Shown piece by piece: positions 35,368 through 50,700 of a stretch of DNA of 64,000 nucleotides (position 1 is the first letter of the stretch; every line of letters begins with the position of its first letter). The notes beneath the pieces are model-generated. The model ran no database searches, was not told where the DNA came from, and worked only from the letters and a program-made list of their open reading frames with translations. The DNA lies in NCBI RefSeq assembly GCF_017562075.2, contig NC_054084.1, forward strand, positions 46,532,697 to 46,596,696. Reading direction: 5' to 3'. Source of the stretch: Anopheles merus (taxonomy: Eukaryota > Arthropoda > Insecta > Diptera > Culicidae). A program made the position numbers and the translations under genes.

Positions 35368-37834
35368 CGCTCGTTTAATGTGTTGGAGATATGACGGGAA
35401 CTAGCGTGTTAGCTGTACCAACTCACGAACAGCTTGCTCACGGGCGATTTTTACGCTCCGCACATGGTCTCACGGCTCTCGCAGTACGTTTGGGCTTGAA
35501 AGCGAAAGGCCGCCCGTCGTCTTGCTGGGAAAATATGAGATCGCGGAAAATTCGGTGAGCATATGCACACATGCAGCTCACCTTCGATAAGGAGAAGACA
35601 CCTTCATCGGAATGCTTCGGTGCATCATTACACATTTCACTCTCCCTTTTGCTCAATCTCGCACTTCGCGTTTCCTCTTTCGTTTCTACGCCAAACGAAT
35701 GTTCTACACGCCTTTACTGTTTGGCTGGTATCTTCCCCCCCCCTTTAATCGTACACCGCTCCAACACGAACCCATGGCGTGATAGTGCAAACGATGTTGT
35801 TCCCTGTGTGTGCGGAGGCACGAAAATGCTTGGCGGCCCTTTTGGGTAGTATCGATGGGCGGCGAGTGTGAAAGTGGGTAGATTTTTATCACCGTCGACT
35901 AGCGATGTACGGTGGAATCTTATTCTAAATATGGACATAAGAGAGAGTTGGAAGTCTTGGCAGTTGGAAAACTGTGGCTGATGCTCCAATCGAAAAGGCA
36001 TCTAGCTCTAGTGAACGAAGATGAACGAAGGGGTACACACAACATATGCGATTCACTTGAAAAAATGCGAAGGTCATATCACGCTTGCACCTAGCGTCAC
36101 ATGCTACATATACCAGTGCGCAATCTCTTCGGTGATCGGTGATAGTAGAAGTGTACATGTGGAAAGGAAATAGAAATGGAAAAGAATCAAAGGCGAGAAA
36201 ATATTAAATAAAAATATTACAAAATTAAATGCATTTGTTGTACTCAGTATAAAATAAAACTACGAGTCTTTTAATATACAGCATAGTTTTTACATGTTCT
36301 GAAATTGAACGAGCAACAGCAAAAACTCCAGCCATTGCCAAATATTCGTAAACATCGTATCATCAGTCTCGGTGGACTCACCTATCAACCCTTCTCATTA
36401 AATCGCAAAGGAAAAATCCAATCGACAAGTCTCACTGATAAGGTTTATAAAAGAGGTGCTGATGATCCGCTCGTGCACCTGTTTTAACTGGTTCGATCCA
36501 GCTGACACTGTTTACATGAGGGAGGCAAGTATTATTTTTCATTGTCGCTACATCGACATGAGCAGCCTACCTCCTTCCATCTAGACTATCTACACTTAGA
36601 TACCACACTGATGGCGAGATATCATTAATGAAAGAAGTCAACAGTTTGCCAGTACAAGACGAACCAGTTATGTATTCCTCTATCCTGGAGAAGGTTAAGG
36701 GACCGGGGTGCAACAAAGACGATTCTACGTAACAATTAAATATTTTCTTTTGGGATTATGCTTGGATGCGATGCTTTGCACCTCCAGTGATTGTGCGATA
36801 AGAAAATGTTGTGGATGATTGTAACAAAGAGTTGCTCGAAGACGCGCGAGGACGCGCATTGCAGAGGAAGAAGTGAAGAAACCCCGCACTCACACACCAT
36901 TTGTACAATGAAATACATTTTTAGCTGCACAATTCAAATTGTAATTATTAACTGGTTTGAAGTAAAATAACCAATCATTTGGAGTATGGAAAATGTTCAG
37001 TTACGATTCATTTGGTTGTAAAAATTCGTCTACGTATGATAATATTTGGTAAAATCGATGGTTAAAATACTTAAACCATGCTAGTGCAACGCCACTCACT
37101 GTCCATAGGCAGTTGAAAATATTGCAAAATATTCATTCAAAGAACAAACGAACGTGGAAAACCTCGTGGCATAGTGCCTATCCTTAATTGGATTGACCTA
37201 CTTAAGATAGGTGGGATTTTGCTTTTTATGTGTGCAAAAAAATAATAAAGCACCACCACCAGCAATCCATGCACACGCGTCCCCCAAATCTTTCCCACAC
37301 AGGGTGAATGGAGAAAGTGCATGTAGGATTGTTTGTTGTTGCTTCGCTTCTTATGTGCACATGTCAGATTCACAAGACAGCGGTCCAACCGGTTAGCGAG
37401 CCGTCCGTAGAAGGAGATGTCTCCAAAGTTTAGGTCGATGCAGCAGGGTTACGATACGACAAGCGACATGCATGGTTAGTAATCATGTAGATACAAGAAC
37501 GCAAAACGCAAAACAAAACATGATAGAAATGGCTGGTCGAATGGGAGAGTCCAAACTTTTACAAGGTACGCCCGTTGAGCGATAGTAAACAGGTAGATAA
37601 GCTATAAATAAACAGCGGTTTGGCGATAATTTAGACATACATTTTGCGTAGGAATAATCTCACACTCGCATGTTCAAGGCCAACAGATGAAAAATCTTAT
37701 CAAAAACTCAATCAATAAAAATAAACAAAAGCTATAAATGTGATTGTTACTCAAATTAATGTGAAATATAATTTCAATTGTATATATTTTTTCTTCATGG
37801 AATTATTTAACGAAACCATTTCCTAAATGCGGTT

Positions 37835-38024
37835 CTTCTTCTTCTTCTATTTGGCGTAACGTCCTACGCGGACATGCCGGCCTATACAGGCTTTCGAGAC
37901 TTAATTCATTACCACGTAGCCGGATAGTCAATCCTTGCTACGGGGGGACGGTCCATTCTGGGCTTGAACCCATGACGGGCATGTTATTAAGTCGCTCGAG
38001 TTGACGACTATACCACGGAACCGA
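37835..38024 (-). mobile_element. tRNA-derived SINE, second copy, reversed
   Basis: Same body as the SINE at 4850-5056, in the opposite orientation, starting with the (TTC)n complement of the tail. Flanked by the perfect 12-bp repeat CTAAATGCGGTT (37823-37834 and 38025-38036). The tRNA-like A box region (GTGGTATAGTCGTC) and B box (GGGTTCAAGCC) are better kept in this copy. Located in a bun intron, in the sense of the bun transcript. Confidence 0.88.
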
Positions 38025-39247
38025 CTAAATGCGGTTACGATTGTTCATTAGCGTGAACAGTATTATTATTGTTGTTTGTTATGTTATTACACTCATATCA
38101 ACAAATCAACACGTCCCTGAACATGGACATCAACAAAAATCTTCCTACCGAAAAAGAGCAGAATGGTGTCAAACAAACATGCATGCTGTTATCACTTTGA
38201 CGATCAAGTACACGCTAATGCAAGCGAAACAGGCTACGAAGCAATGTTATTATATGAAAAATTGTAAGTATAGCAGCATTCTATTATTTTTGGCGCACTT
38301 TTCATCGTCTGGGAGAACATATTGTATTTAATAGCTACGGTAACGGAATGGCAATTGAAAACAAACGAACTAACTTTCGAGCTTGAATGAATATCTTCAC
38401 CGGCTGAATTTACATAACCGGTTTGAACAGCACGAAAAGAAAATTTAACAGAAAACTCGTTTTAAAAGGCAACCACTGCGCAATGTTTACGCCGCTCGGG
38501 ATGGTTCGAAGTGAAGGTTGCGGCTGGGCAGCGCAAGGAATATGGGAAGAAAAAGCAGTTCAAGTAAACATTTGGTCGGTTCCTCACCACCGGGAGCGAT
38601 GATAAGCCTTCGCATGCACGTTTACATACATATATGTGTGTGATCTCGAAATCATGACGGACGATCTGTTTACTGAAACGTTTAGTTGCTCGTTTCTTCG
38701 CCACGTGACATCATGGAGTCAGGGCAGGAAACTTTTGAAAATGTTCTCACTGTAAATTAATCCAACCGGTGTGTGTGCGTGCGTGTGGAGCATGTTTTAA
38801 AATTAAATAATATAAATACTATGCATGTGTTTCATTTTTTGCAGTCAGCTAATTGGAATTTCAAGTTCAGCAATTCTTTATACTGAGCTCTCAAATCATG
38901 GTATGTTTGATAAGCCAAATAAAGAACAATGACTCATGTAACGTATTCAATTTTAACACAAACGTTGCATCATGTGAGTCATGTTCTTTTTCATTCTCTT
39001 TAGATAAAAACAACTTGTTTCCTCACATTGAACATCGTTACGTGGTTTTTTGTTAAAAATAGCGTAATAATAAACCAAAATATGATCCTCGAGGTATCTT
39101 ATCACACAACAAATCCACGTCATGCAGTCTTGCTTGTATCTGCACTACAAAAGAAATTGCCAGACACAAAATCTACCTATTTAATAACGTTACGACAATG
39201 AACGATGCAATAACGTTTTATAAACAAACATCACTAGTTAAACTTAC

Positions 39248-39299
39248 CATTGCTTGCTCGATTTTGTTATCGATAGCGACCGCACTTGTTCCCGAAGCA
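39248..39299 (-). CDS. bun: bun internal exon encoding ASGTSAVAIDNKIEQAM
   Basis: A 52-nt exon between acceptor CTCTTTCAG and donor ATG/GTAAGT. It is entered with two bases carried over and leaves in phase 0, as required by the TSC-box exon. ASGTSAVAIDNKIEQAM corresponds to the segment just before the TSC box in mammalian TSC22D1 and GILZ (SGxSVVAIDNKIEQAM). It is shared by the long and the second short isoform. Confidence 0.93.
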
Positions 39300-42200
39300 C
39301 TGAAAGAGATATAAAAAGAAGAGTAAGTTAATTGATATACTTTTGAGAAAGTTTTATTAACGTTTGCCGGATCATGTCAACAATAATCCCTTTGTAGATA
39401 CCCATAGCTCAAAGTTTTTAGCACAGCCAGTATTATACACATTCGACTGCTTCCATCATTTGAAAAAAAAAAACATTGTGACTCTAAACACTTATAACTA
39501 CTTTATAGTCCATATTTTCGACTCTGGTTGTGGCAACGAACTGAAACCAGATCGTAAATGACAGTATAATGAAACATATAGCAGGAATCACACCATTTAT
39601 CACAACTAATAATGAATATATAAAAAAATATCTAATCTAAAAAAAAGAAAGAAATACTGTGTACTCTAAACGTACACAAGACCGGATGTTTGTTTTGGAA
39701 AATATTGATATAATGACAACCTGGCCATAATTCAACTATCAGAACATTGCAAAAGTTCGATACATATGATACAACAATGTTTACATATTGTCACGCTCGC
39801 AGGTGCGCTACACAACATCTTCCCCTTTTGTTCGGTTTCGTTTACAAATCATTCGCCAGATGATCACGTCACGATCGTTACTATCTTTTGCCGCACTGTG
39901 TTTGGAACAGGTTAATTTGCACTCAGTTGCAAATTTCTACCACGCCAACCTGCCTCCTGTATGTGTGGTGAGAAGTATGCGGCTACGGTACTGTATTCCG
40001 CCATACTGCACAGTGTACGCACACTACGTCATCGGTCTGAAAAGATGACTGTAGTGAAAACAAGATGGACGGTTTGTAATGGTATTGAATCCAGTATTGG
40101 ATGGTCGTTGTTTGATAAAAACATGGCCGTTTGCCCTCATGTACCTAGTAGCATTTGTCAACTTGTGAGTTCATTGGTTGCCGTTTCGTTAAACAACATT
40201 CTAATCGCGTGCGTTATTTATTTGTAATGGCTGTCAGACTAAAGTATACATCTTTAGCGTTCAATGTCAACTGTCTTTTACGTAGTAGCAAAGAAAGAAT
40301 GAATTCTTGTAAATATTCTTGCGGCAAATAATTTCCACAACCGTTCCAGACCGTCATTGTTGATGGGCCGTCCGACATTAGCAGTAACAGTACAAAATAC
40401 ACTCAAATCATCATTTGAGGCTTACCAAAAATAATCATGTACCAAACCAGAATAGATCATCGCAATCGCAAGTGAAACGATTTAAAATTTAAATATCGCA
40501 CGAAAAAGCTGTAACACGTAGAATCCAAATCGTGCAAGCATCGATTGAAAGGATCGCAGAAGATCGCCTAACCCATAAAATGGAGTGCCAAAATTAAAAG
40601 CGCAATGGCGTACGCATTGGTCATTTGTTGGCTTAAAAAAATATCGACTATGCTTCACCTCACCATACCACCCATTTAGGGAGGAGGTTTGCCGGGTTGT
40701 TTTAAATTCGCATCGTGCGAAACGATAATGTGTTGTATCGCGATCGCGAAACAAACGCTACTGTTTTCTGCAGCGACACAGCAGCAACAACAGTAAACAA
40801 CAGTAACCATCTGCGCATTTGAATGTTTTGTTTCTTTTATTGTTGTGTTTTTTTGCCTTATGCTATACACCATCATTCGCTTCGATTGGTTTGTTATGTT
40901 TTCATTTTATCAATGCTCCACTTCACTCCATCAACATTCCCTGCTTGCCTCTTTGCCTCGGTCGCGCACACCGGCGAGTGAAAAAAAATTAAATAACACT
41001 TCAATTCCCGCCTCACACGAATTGTGCTTTCCCATTTGTTGGTGTGAAAAGCGTAAAAACCTGTAAACATAACGCAAGGCATTATGCTAAATGCTAGAGG
41101 GTTTAGTCTGGCAACATGTTTTTGGGAACCTACAAGTTCATGTATTACGAAACAGTCCTAGATATAGACGAGGTAAGTGTTGTGTGTTGTTAGCAATTGT
41201 AGTTAATGTTAATAAAGATGATACTCGTAAACTGTAATACCAGAGGAGTTTAATGCATTTTTTAACGATTTGCAGTTAGAACAATTGAAACTAGTTAAAT
41301 GACTTAAAATACAAATTTACAGGCGTAGTTTGGTTACACAAAGCCTTCGATTGCCATCAAGGACGTTTTAAACCAACAATTTGAACCCACAATTTTAAAC
41401 GACACAACGAACGACAGCTCAAATGTGGCGTAATTCTTATTATTGCTGCTGTAAAATACCACGCGAAAATGAGGCTCATTTTGATCGGGTTTGATGAAGG
41501 GTCTCGGCCATAGCTTTAAACATGTCCGACCTACCCCAGAGAGCTTAAAGGCATCAATCAAGATTCCTCTCGTCCCTTCTTGCCCTAAACTCCCCCAATA
41601 GATGCATGAATATTAGTTTTTTAGCAGGCACTTTGCCGCCGTCGTATGCGACCGTTTTGCGGGCTTGCAAATTGTGTTTCTCTCCACCGTAACACTTTAT
41701 TGATGAATGCATGTGCCGCGTCGAGACGAAACGAGCGAGCAGGCGGCCAACCAAACAGACAGATATTGCGCAAACAGGCCTCGCTGCTGTGCTGTGTGTT
41801 GCGAGTGCTTTGAGTTCTCTCCTACCGTAGGGTTACGAGGCTGGCGAGGCGTGTTGCAATAGAGCGTAAGAAATCCCATTCTAAACCCCACTTCTTCCAC
41901 TGACGAAGGACACTGTGTTAGAGGGATTTCCAGAGTTTTCGAAAGCGTATGATTATTGTTTTCAGGGGGGGGGGGCATTTTGTTCCCTTCCATCGTCGTT
42001 ATGATCATCACCATCCTCACCGTCACCATCATGGAATCATATTGGCGCAGTGTGCCGTTGTATGCTATACAGCACAGTTTTCACTTTTCTCTCGACGGGT
42101 CACTCTCACTGTCGTTGGAGCAAATGTGGAGCGGTATAAAACCGAACTAGGGAGGACACACCAAGAGGACAAACACCCTACCCTTTTCTCACAACAAGCT

Positions 42201-42432
42201 GTGTGTTCCCCGCTGGTAACGTTACGGTAGCAACTGTCGGTAAAAATGGTACATCGAGTGGTTTGTTCTGGAATACACAGTACGGAGTAGTAGGTCATAC
42301 GGTACGGTCGTCGATTGCAGCATTAATTTTGCAAGGCGGTACGGTTTCACGGTAGGTTCGGTTCACGATTTGACGTGACATCAGGAAAGGACGGAAAGGG
42401 TACACAGTGCGGAGCGAGTATGTATCACTTAC

Positions 42433-42533
42433 TTTGGATAAAAATGATCGATGTACTTGATTACGACCTCCCGCAGGATGTCCTTTTTCCCGGACACGGA
42501 ATACTGGTGCATGGCCATAATATCGCTCTTCAT
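42433..42533 (-). CDS. bun: bun alternative first exon B
   Basis: ATG at 42533 and 33 codons plus two bases, then donor AAA/GTAAGT. The two-base carry-over joins in frame with the 39299 exon and gives ...HFYPN-ASGTSAV. It starts MKSDIMAMHQYSVSG, which recalls the MKS...YQL start of short TSC22D1. With the two downstream exons it gives about 153 aa, the size of short TSC22-domain proteins. Confidence 0.78.
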
Positions 42534-44700
42534 TTTGGTTGCTTTTGTATGATGTTGTTTGCCAAAGAATATGATGCTGAAGCGATTTTGCTAGATCGCC
42601 TCTATCCAACAAATTGGTAACAGAATACTGCGCGAGGTGTTTTAATAAAACAAATAGCAAAATGTCTGGCAAGCGAACAAACGAGTGTGAAAGAATAACA
42701 CTGTAATAGGGTGAAAAATCGATTCAACGAATCATTCTTAGCAAACGAAAACTGTCGAGTAGACCGAAGTTGACTGCACTTGCAACACAACACACACTAC
42801 AAACACGCGCGCTCGATTCCGGAAGAAAACATTAAAAAAACGGAAAAACAACACCAACCTCCGCGATGCGGCACTATGCTGCTACTGCGCGACCCCCGTC
42901 TGTTCACGTCAATAGTTTTCAAAGCATAAAACCCCGTAAAATCGCCTGATGGTCGTCACAAAATATCACTAGTAGCGGCCTTCGTGGCAATCACATTTTT
43001 CTAATTATTTCTCGCACGACACATTCCACCGTCACAAACGCGACAATTGAAACACCCTGAGCGTTGCCACGCGCTGCCTAAACTTGAGGCAGATTTTTTT
43101 TTTTTGTGTTCTCCACTGTTTCACCGAACTTTTCAGCAACCGGACAGCCGCGCTGCTAGAGGGTGGTAGATTATCAACATGCACTTTACATTTCGCATGC
43201 TATGCTGCAACTGCTATTGCAGGGTTCCTGCTGATGCAGCGGCCAAAGAGACACCTGCACATATGTATTCATGCACCACAACGGCCGAGCGCGTATACGG
43301 GCTAAATAAACACACACCACCACCATGCGCGGCGACAGCTTCACAACCGACGAGCACAATCAATAATACAGACGAAACCAAAATGGCCGATTGCTTGGCC
43401 CCGCTGGGTAGGGCAGTTTGGCGAACAACGGTTGGCAGTTGGCTTTAACAGTAAGAAAAGGGGGCAAACTCGAACAGGATGAATAATTCCCGATCGCACA
43501 CACCACCATGTCGTTGAAGGGTATTTGGTTTCGTTTAAATTTTCGCTACTAACATGCCTGGAACGGACACCGCGCCAGCCAGACACTCGTCAGAGTGTAC
43601 TTTCTTTTGTACTTTGTAATTTTTGTCTTCACGTGTTGCTGCTGTTAAGGTGTTTGTGGCCCCCATGAATGGGCAAAGAAAACGTTAGCAGTATTATAAA
43701 AAAAACACACACACACACTAAACACACTGGTGCGGGTGAGACACTGTAGTGGTTGAGTTTTCTGGTCGTTGTCCTGGGCACGGCACACAACTTGCCGACA
43801 TGGAAACGCCGTCGTTCTGATAAGCGAACTACTTTGGCGAGCGGAAAGCAACCATGCACCTACAGAAAAGGGGATTGTTTTTCGCTTCACTTTGGCTGAA
43901 TTGCGATTGATCAGATCACAGCAACTTTTGAACACTTGCAAACAGTTTTATCCAGTGCAAAACAGGTGCACAGTTGCTCAGTTCGATGGTTCGAGAGCCA
44001 CAACATCAAACCGCGGCCATTGTGGACCGAGAGCAACGGCCAAGTTGGTCCTTTTATTTTTTTTTACGTTCGCATCGCGTGAACGACTCAACGCTAGGAA
44101 ACTGCAGCGAATCTTCCCGCCGAAGACAGCCGAAGAGAAGCAGCAACGCGACAAACCGAACACCGAACGTGACGGCTGTACGGATGAGAGTGTAGATCAC
44201 ATTTTTAAAACTGTGCACGACTTGTGCGACTTTTTTTGTGTTCGTTTCGATGCCCCGTTGCCGTTCTGGTGTGTTTGTACAATTTTCGATCACGAAACAG
44301 CTGCGGAGGTATGCGTCGATATGCGTCGGTTGCGTCGGTTTCGAGGGTTGAGAGTTGATTATATTTGGGGCGTAGTTTGGGCGCCTATGGGCTATGCTAT
44401 TTTTCAACGTTTCTCACGAGTCGCACACGGAACGCACTTTTACGAGCGACGGTGTGGCCACGAAACAGCGCGCTTGGTGATATTGAACTGGTTTTTACAC
44501 TACGCAGTTGGAACCGCTCCCCGATGCCTTGACGACATGGTGTGTTTTCAAAAGTCCGCACTTTACTACGAGAATGTACGGCACACGATGCAGTTATTTT
44601 GAGCCAAACATCGCCCCATACAGACACACACACACACTAACGCAAACTCTGTTAGCTCTCAGAGCATTACGGCACACACGACATTCATGCCACCGCCATG
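42534..44700 (-). other. Upstream region of bun first exon B
   Basis: GC-richer than the surrounding introns, and the probable 5' UTR and promoter for the short isoform. A 277-codon plus-strand open frame (43769-44602) crosses it but has a TTG start and no recognisable content. Confidence 0.35.
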
Positions 44701-47700
44701 GCGAACGCAACCCTCGGGGAGCTCGATCACAGTGGTGGAGCTAGTTCGAGGGCTCGCAGTATTTCTCACCTCATTGATACGCGCTCTCGTGCACAAACAA
44801 CACCGGAGAGCTATGTTCATTTCTGCATTTCTTCCAATTTGCGGACATCTCTCGCGAGCACGAACGCATGTATCGTATGTTTTGTAGAAACGAAGTGGTC
44901 TTCCAACTGGGGATTTAATATTGTTCGACCATTTTCCCGATCGGTTCGAGCGAGAGGTTGTCCTCTAAAGAGAATCAACCCCGCCAAAAACTGCGAGAGA
45001 CATTGAGAAACGAGAGTGCGAACCGTGTGTATATGTGTGTAAGTAGTAGTTGTATGCTTATGCGAGTAAGGCAGCATAAGAGCATGAGAATACGGAAAAA
45101 GAGCATAATGCAGCCAAAATGGAACTATGGCAGGCAAGCCTGCAATCCCATGAATTGGCAATGTTGAGATAGGTTCGAGCCTTTTAATCCCCGTAAGGTA
45201 TGGTTCAGTCCATATGTATCGATAAAAAAATCATAGTTATCTGTCCATAAACCAAAGTATGACAAACGAACAACCAAAAAAATCATAGGACATAATCAAT
45301 TAATTGCACGCTAAATAGCAAAAGCTAATAGCTACTTAACCAAAACTGCTCATTCCTTTCATGCATTGTTCTATTTCAATAGCAAAAGAGAACTTGCATT
45401 GAATCTCAATTCTATGAATGGCATGCAGCTGCTTTGTAATGAATAATTTATGCGACGTGTATCATGTAAAAGTAAAAGTAGTTTGTACGTATTGGTTCCT
45501 TGCATACGTTTTGCCAAATTCAGCACAATTCAAGAGATTCTCTTTGATTTGTTATCCACACTCATAGCACACGCTATAAATTCTCACCAAAAAAGAATGT
45601 TGAATCAACGAACTCCAAGAGAAAGAGAATGCTGCGTCTTGTGGTGTGCGTTATGGCATCCGAGGATATCTCAAAACACAAACATAGCTTCAGAAAAACA
45701 TAAACAAACACAATTTCCTACAGTGGTATTGTGAGAAAATGTAAACGTATGCCATGATTGTGTTATCTCGACCAAGTTGCAATACATATGAGGATTGGAG
45801 TTAGCACACCATAACGCAGCATAATCCTGTAGCATAAGATAATCCTGTGTCTAATCTGATTCCGATTGAAATTTAGGTAAATGCGTAATCAAAATAGAAC
45901 ACGTTTTGAAACTTTTCCTTGGCAATATTACGAATGAAATGTAAATAGTTACACTATGCAATTTAATGCGATGGATATCTCCTAAAAAGTGTAATGAGTT
46001 TACAGATCTAACTAACTAACAGAACTAACTTGAAACGGAACGTTTTGCACAAAACAGTATCCCTGCGAAATGAGCATGGCGTTTTATTTTAGTTCTCAAG
46101 GACGACGGTACAATGCTAACCAAACTTGATCTCATTCAAGATCATGCAAACATGCTGAATAACTCAGATGTCGACCGGGGGGGATATGCGTAAGCTGATG
46201 ACGAGGCAAACTACAGCAATGGGACGTGCCCACAAGGATAAAGTGTGAGCAGTCTTGCAAAAGAAAAAGAGCGGTTAAGAGAAAAAGAGAGAAAGAGAGT
46301 CAGTGAGACGGCTTCTCATCGATGCACGAACGAATACTAATGTGCGATCTTAAGCCGGTTAAATTGTGCTGCACCATGAACGCCGTCCGAGATGGCATTA
46401 GCTCGACGGTTAAAGGCCAACCAAGCGAAGTAAGAAGTAAAAGTTTAAACCCTTCAACACCGCGCGCTCTCGAGCACATACACTAGCGCAGTGCTCGTTT
46501 ACCATGCCGGTTTCATCTTCGAGCTTGGGAAAGAGAAGATGTATGAAAATTAAGACGATAGCAAAAACGGCAAAGGCAACAAGGAACGTCTACGCCAAAT
46601 TGTGCTGAGCGTGGTGGATTCCGTTGCGAAGTGGAGAGACAGCCAAACACGGTGTACACGTCTGCTGTTGCTGCTGACCTAAATCCGATACTTCTTGCCA
46701 CACTTCTTCTCAATGTCCCCGTGCTTCCTCCCGCCGGTCTTTCACGGCGGCTACAGGACGGATGTGAACACATTAAATTTCATCTCGTCGATCAAACCCG
46801 CAAAGGAAGGGAAAAAAGTGCGTATGCTCACACAAATACTTACGCACCCTGCTTGTGGCGGTGGTGGCGTAAGTGTGTTAGCAACAGCCGATCGACTGCG
46901 CCGATCGGGTTAGTTGCGCCATCCGTGCCGTATAAGGTACGTACTCTAGGCAGCAGGCCAGTGTACCATTTTCACACATTTTTAATCGAAAGCTTTCCTC
47001 TTTCTACCGTTCGTTGGAATCGACAAACGCTAAAGTACTAGCCAATGGGAAATTTAAATCAAACTTTTTTGCGTTTTGTTCAAGAAAACTAACGTTAGAC
47101 ATTTTAGTCTGTAATTATGAACATCACTATTTTAAATATTGTCTAAATTACGTGTATTCACATGCACGAAAAGATAAAACATGTTTACTCAGTACAGGCG
47201 TAACATAACAGTAATACTGTAGAATTAGTATATGTTTAAACAGCTTTTGCAGTTATTGCATTGTTTCAGTTGAGTTTGAACGCTAGGCTCGCAACAAATA
47301 ATGTTTACTTAATAATACAAAATAAAATTTGAAACCCAATAACAAAAAAGATTAAATAATTTCGCACGATATCACGATACAAATTACAATAATGTAAAGT
47401 ACAAAAAAATGGAAGAAGCAGCTGAACAGAGACTTATCTAATGTGGCAGATAACAGTGTATTAAAAAAAAGATATATTATTTGTGAGCTTTAAACATATA
47501 CGCAATGTTATTTAATGTTAATAACAATTATTTCAGTAATAGACGAGACATATATTTGCAAAATACTCTTTGCAATGATTACTACGGCATGAAACCTACC
47601 CTAAATAGAATGCATTTACTGTAGAAATGCAGGCATACAAAATTATGGCACTGGTTACACAATGGCAGTGTTGGAGAGGATGCAAATAGTTGATGTAGGT

Positions 47701-50700
47701 TCTGTTGTACTTTTCGAGATAACTAAAAATTCTATGGCACAACCGAGCACCGTTTTCAGTGTTTTCTTTGCAATATTTACATCTCGACCGATTATCACTG
47801 GTGCCGAACAAAGTCGTTGAAAGGTAGCTAACGTTCGATGCCCTAGTGAACGATCGCACTCAATAATTCATTCTACGTGCACATTCTTCTACCGACCAGA
47901 CCCATGATAGGTTAGTTGGATTTCATTAGAACGCTCGGGGTTAGTTTGTGTCCTTTTTCCGAAAAGTCAATGAACCTGTTTTTCATGCGTCAACTTTCGC
48001 CACTATGCGGAGAGGTAGAAGAAAACAATTTCACAACCAATAAAGTGGAACCGTATTTTAATGGTGGCGGTTTGCTGCTGGCTTTAGTTACATATTGTGT
48101 TTTTGTCTTTTGTTGCTGATATGAAAAATTGTCCAGCAATAGGGCGAAATTGGCGGGCAAAGTAGGATGTTTGTAGGCACTCGTTTAGCGGCCTTGGTAC
48201 AGCAAATTTTATTCCACCACACAATACCACCATGTAGGCGATCACAATTTTCCTTCGTCCTCTCCTTCACAGATTTGTGTTTTGGCTCCTTTTTCTTATT
48301 TAAAAACTGTTTTTGCGCCCAAAACATTAAGCACTAGCGAGCGAGCGAGGGAAGACCACAAACAAAAAACTGCTAGCATCGGTTTGTGACGCATTTACAC
48401 ACAAAATACCAAAAACAAGAAGTAGTGACTTGTCGTTGGCCGTTGTATCACTATTGATTTGCTGCTGCCATCTGGGCCTGCGCACCAACGCATTCTGGAG
48501 GCACTCACCACCATACAAGTTTCGCACATTAGAACCGAAACCCATGACCTAGGGCTAGAAAGAGAGCACGAAATCGCGTGTGAGTTCCCGGATCAGTTCG
48601 GGGTAGGGATTTTGTCAGCTTTTTGAAGATTGCCAGTGCTTAAGTGGCGCTACTACTATGAAATATTGCCCATGAGAGCAATTTGACCATGTAAACAACA
48701 ACTGCTATCTATGAGGGGAGAGTAGATTAGATAAATGATATTAATAGCAAATTATCAATCGTTTCCTAACGCGACCTTCGCAAATCTTCACGTCATACGT
48801 CTGCCCTATGGCGGTCTGTGCTGGCCTCCACACGAGCTAACACACACAAAGATCTAAAAGAAACCAAAGGACAGCCATGGGTGTTTTTTTTTTTGTAATT
48901 TGGATTTTGCGATTTCTGCACGAAACATGGTGAAGGTTTTGGGGTTCAAAATCATCACTCGGCGTTGCCAGCGGCAGATTTCGACATACCAAATGGTTCC
49001 AATAATTACGAAGGCCGTTTGTCAAATTTTGCAGCATTAGCGCGCTCCGTCGCCTTCACTGTGTCGTTCTACTTTTTTGGCTCATTTAAAACTTCTTTTG
49101 TGAGGAGTTTGTTTTTTGCAACTCATGAAAGCAAGCAGCCATGGTACGACCTGTGGAGGTAGCCGCATACGAAACGTACCACACTCGCAGTAACATTAGC
49201 GAGAGGTGCTACGTTTGGTCAAGACTAATTTTCATTTACTCGACCGTTTCGTTAGCAGCAGCACTAACAGACTGCATGAAACATACGTATGCTTCAACAT
49301 GTGTCAATGTTGGGAAAATGCCTCGCCTTTGTGCAGCTAGAGCATTTATGCAAACGGCACACAATCAGTGAGGTTTAGTAGCGCGAGTTGCAAATTAGGA
49401 AACCTTGTTCTACCTTGAGGGAGTTTGTTGAGATTTTTGTATGTACCTATGCTGATACAGTAGTCAGGTGCGGGTTTAGCATTAAATTAATTACTGACAT
49501 CACGCCCCGCTTTGATAAAGAGGCAAACGCAAATCCCACTCATCCCCATACACAACACGTACGTAGAACAAAAACATTCCTTAAAAATCACAAACCAACA
49601 CCAATCAGGTTATTGTGGTTGCCGTCAACTGTCAACCCGGTTTGATAAGCGTAATTGATTGATTTTTTATTCAATGCAATCACTGCGACCGACATTATTT
49701 GCGAACCTTGTTTTTGTTATTTTTTCTTGTGCACTTGTTCAGATTGGCCTGTATTCACTTTCAGCCTGATTGCAATCTGGTTTCCCTGATTCCCCTCCCC
49801 CCAAAGTCCATTTCTACTGGGGTTCCACTACGGACGTACGGACGGTATATGTATGTACAACGACGAGTGGTTTCGACTAATTTGTTGCTAAACGCCGGTT
49901 CCATCATCGAGTGCTTACGTTAGGTAAAAAAAGTACCTATTGCTATTTCACCTGCAGCACCAGTACCACTTATAATCGCATGCTGTGCAATCGCTTTCGT
50001 CTCATTTGTGCAGTTGAGCATTTTGCGTTTGCGTCATTCGCACCAGCTGCTGGACGTGCTGCAGCAGAGGCGCGATTAGTTCTGCTAGCCGAGAAAGCAA
50101 CCTCGCTGGCACAAAACGTGTGCATTTTTCCTATTCAACCGCGTTACCCGGCCATACCCCAGCAGATGATGATGGTGTATATACGGTTGTCATTTAGATA
50201 TGCTTACGACTCATTGTGGCTAGATCGAGAGACATCCCCACAGGCTTCTTGGCAGGATGTTATGCAACATTTGGAGTTGCAGTGGTATGAAATCAATACA
50301 CATCATCACCTGGTACGATATGACCTTTCAATATCGGTTTGTGATCTGATATCGGCAGTCGTGAACTGAATTGCGTTTTTTGTAGATCAGTTATTATTGT
50401 ATTAGACATGCAACGGCTGAAAATGTTGTTTTTTTCTTTCTTTTTTTTTGCAAACACATGTTGTTGCATTTTGAGAATGCATGTTGAACAAAGTTTCATG
50501 TGTTCAAGCGAATCTGTAAGCTTTTTTATGAAGACTTTATCGTTTTCTTATAGTAACAATATTGTGTTCAAAATATTAAATGACACATGGCGTTGAATGG
50601 TCATCTCGCAAATGAAGCGCGATATAATCGTTATATATAAAAAGTAAATGATATTCAAATAATATATACATATGGTGAACCTAAATGGCTTTCCGCGTAC

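Noticed and set aside
43769..44602. A 277-codon plus-strand open frame
   Set aside because: It begins with TTG, has few internal ATGs, no domain or transmembrane pattern, and overlaps the GC-richer upstream region of bun first exon B, where long chance frames are expected.
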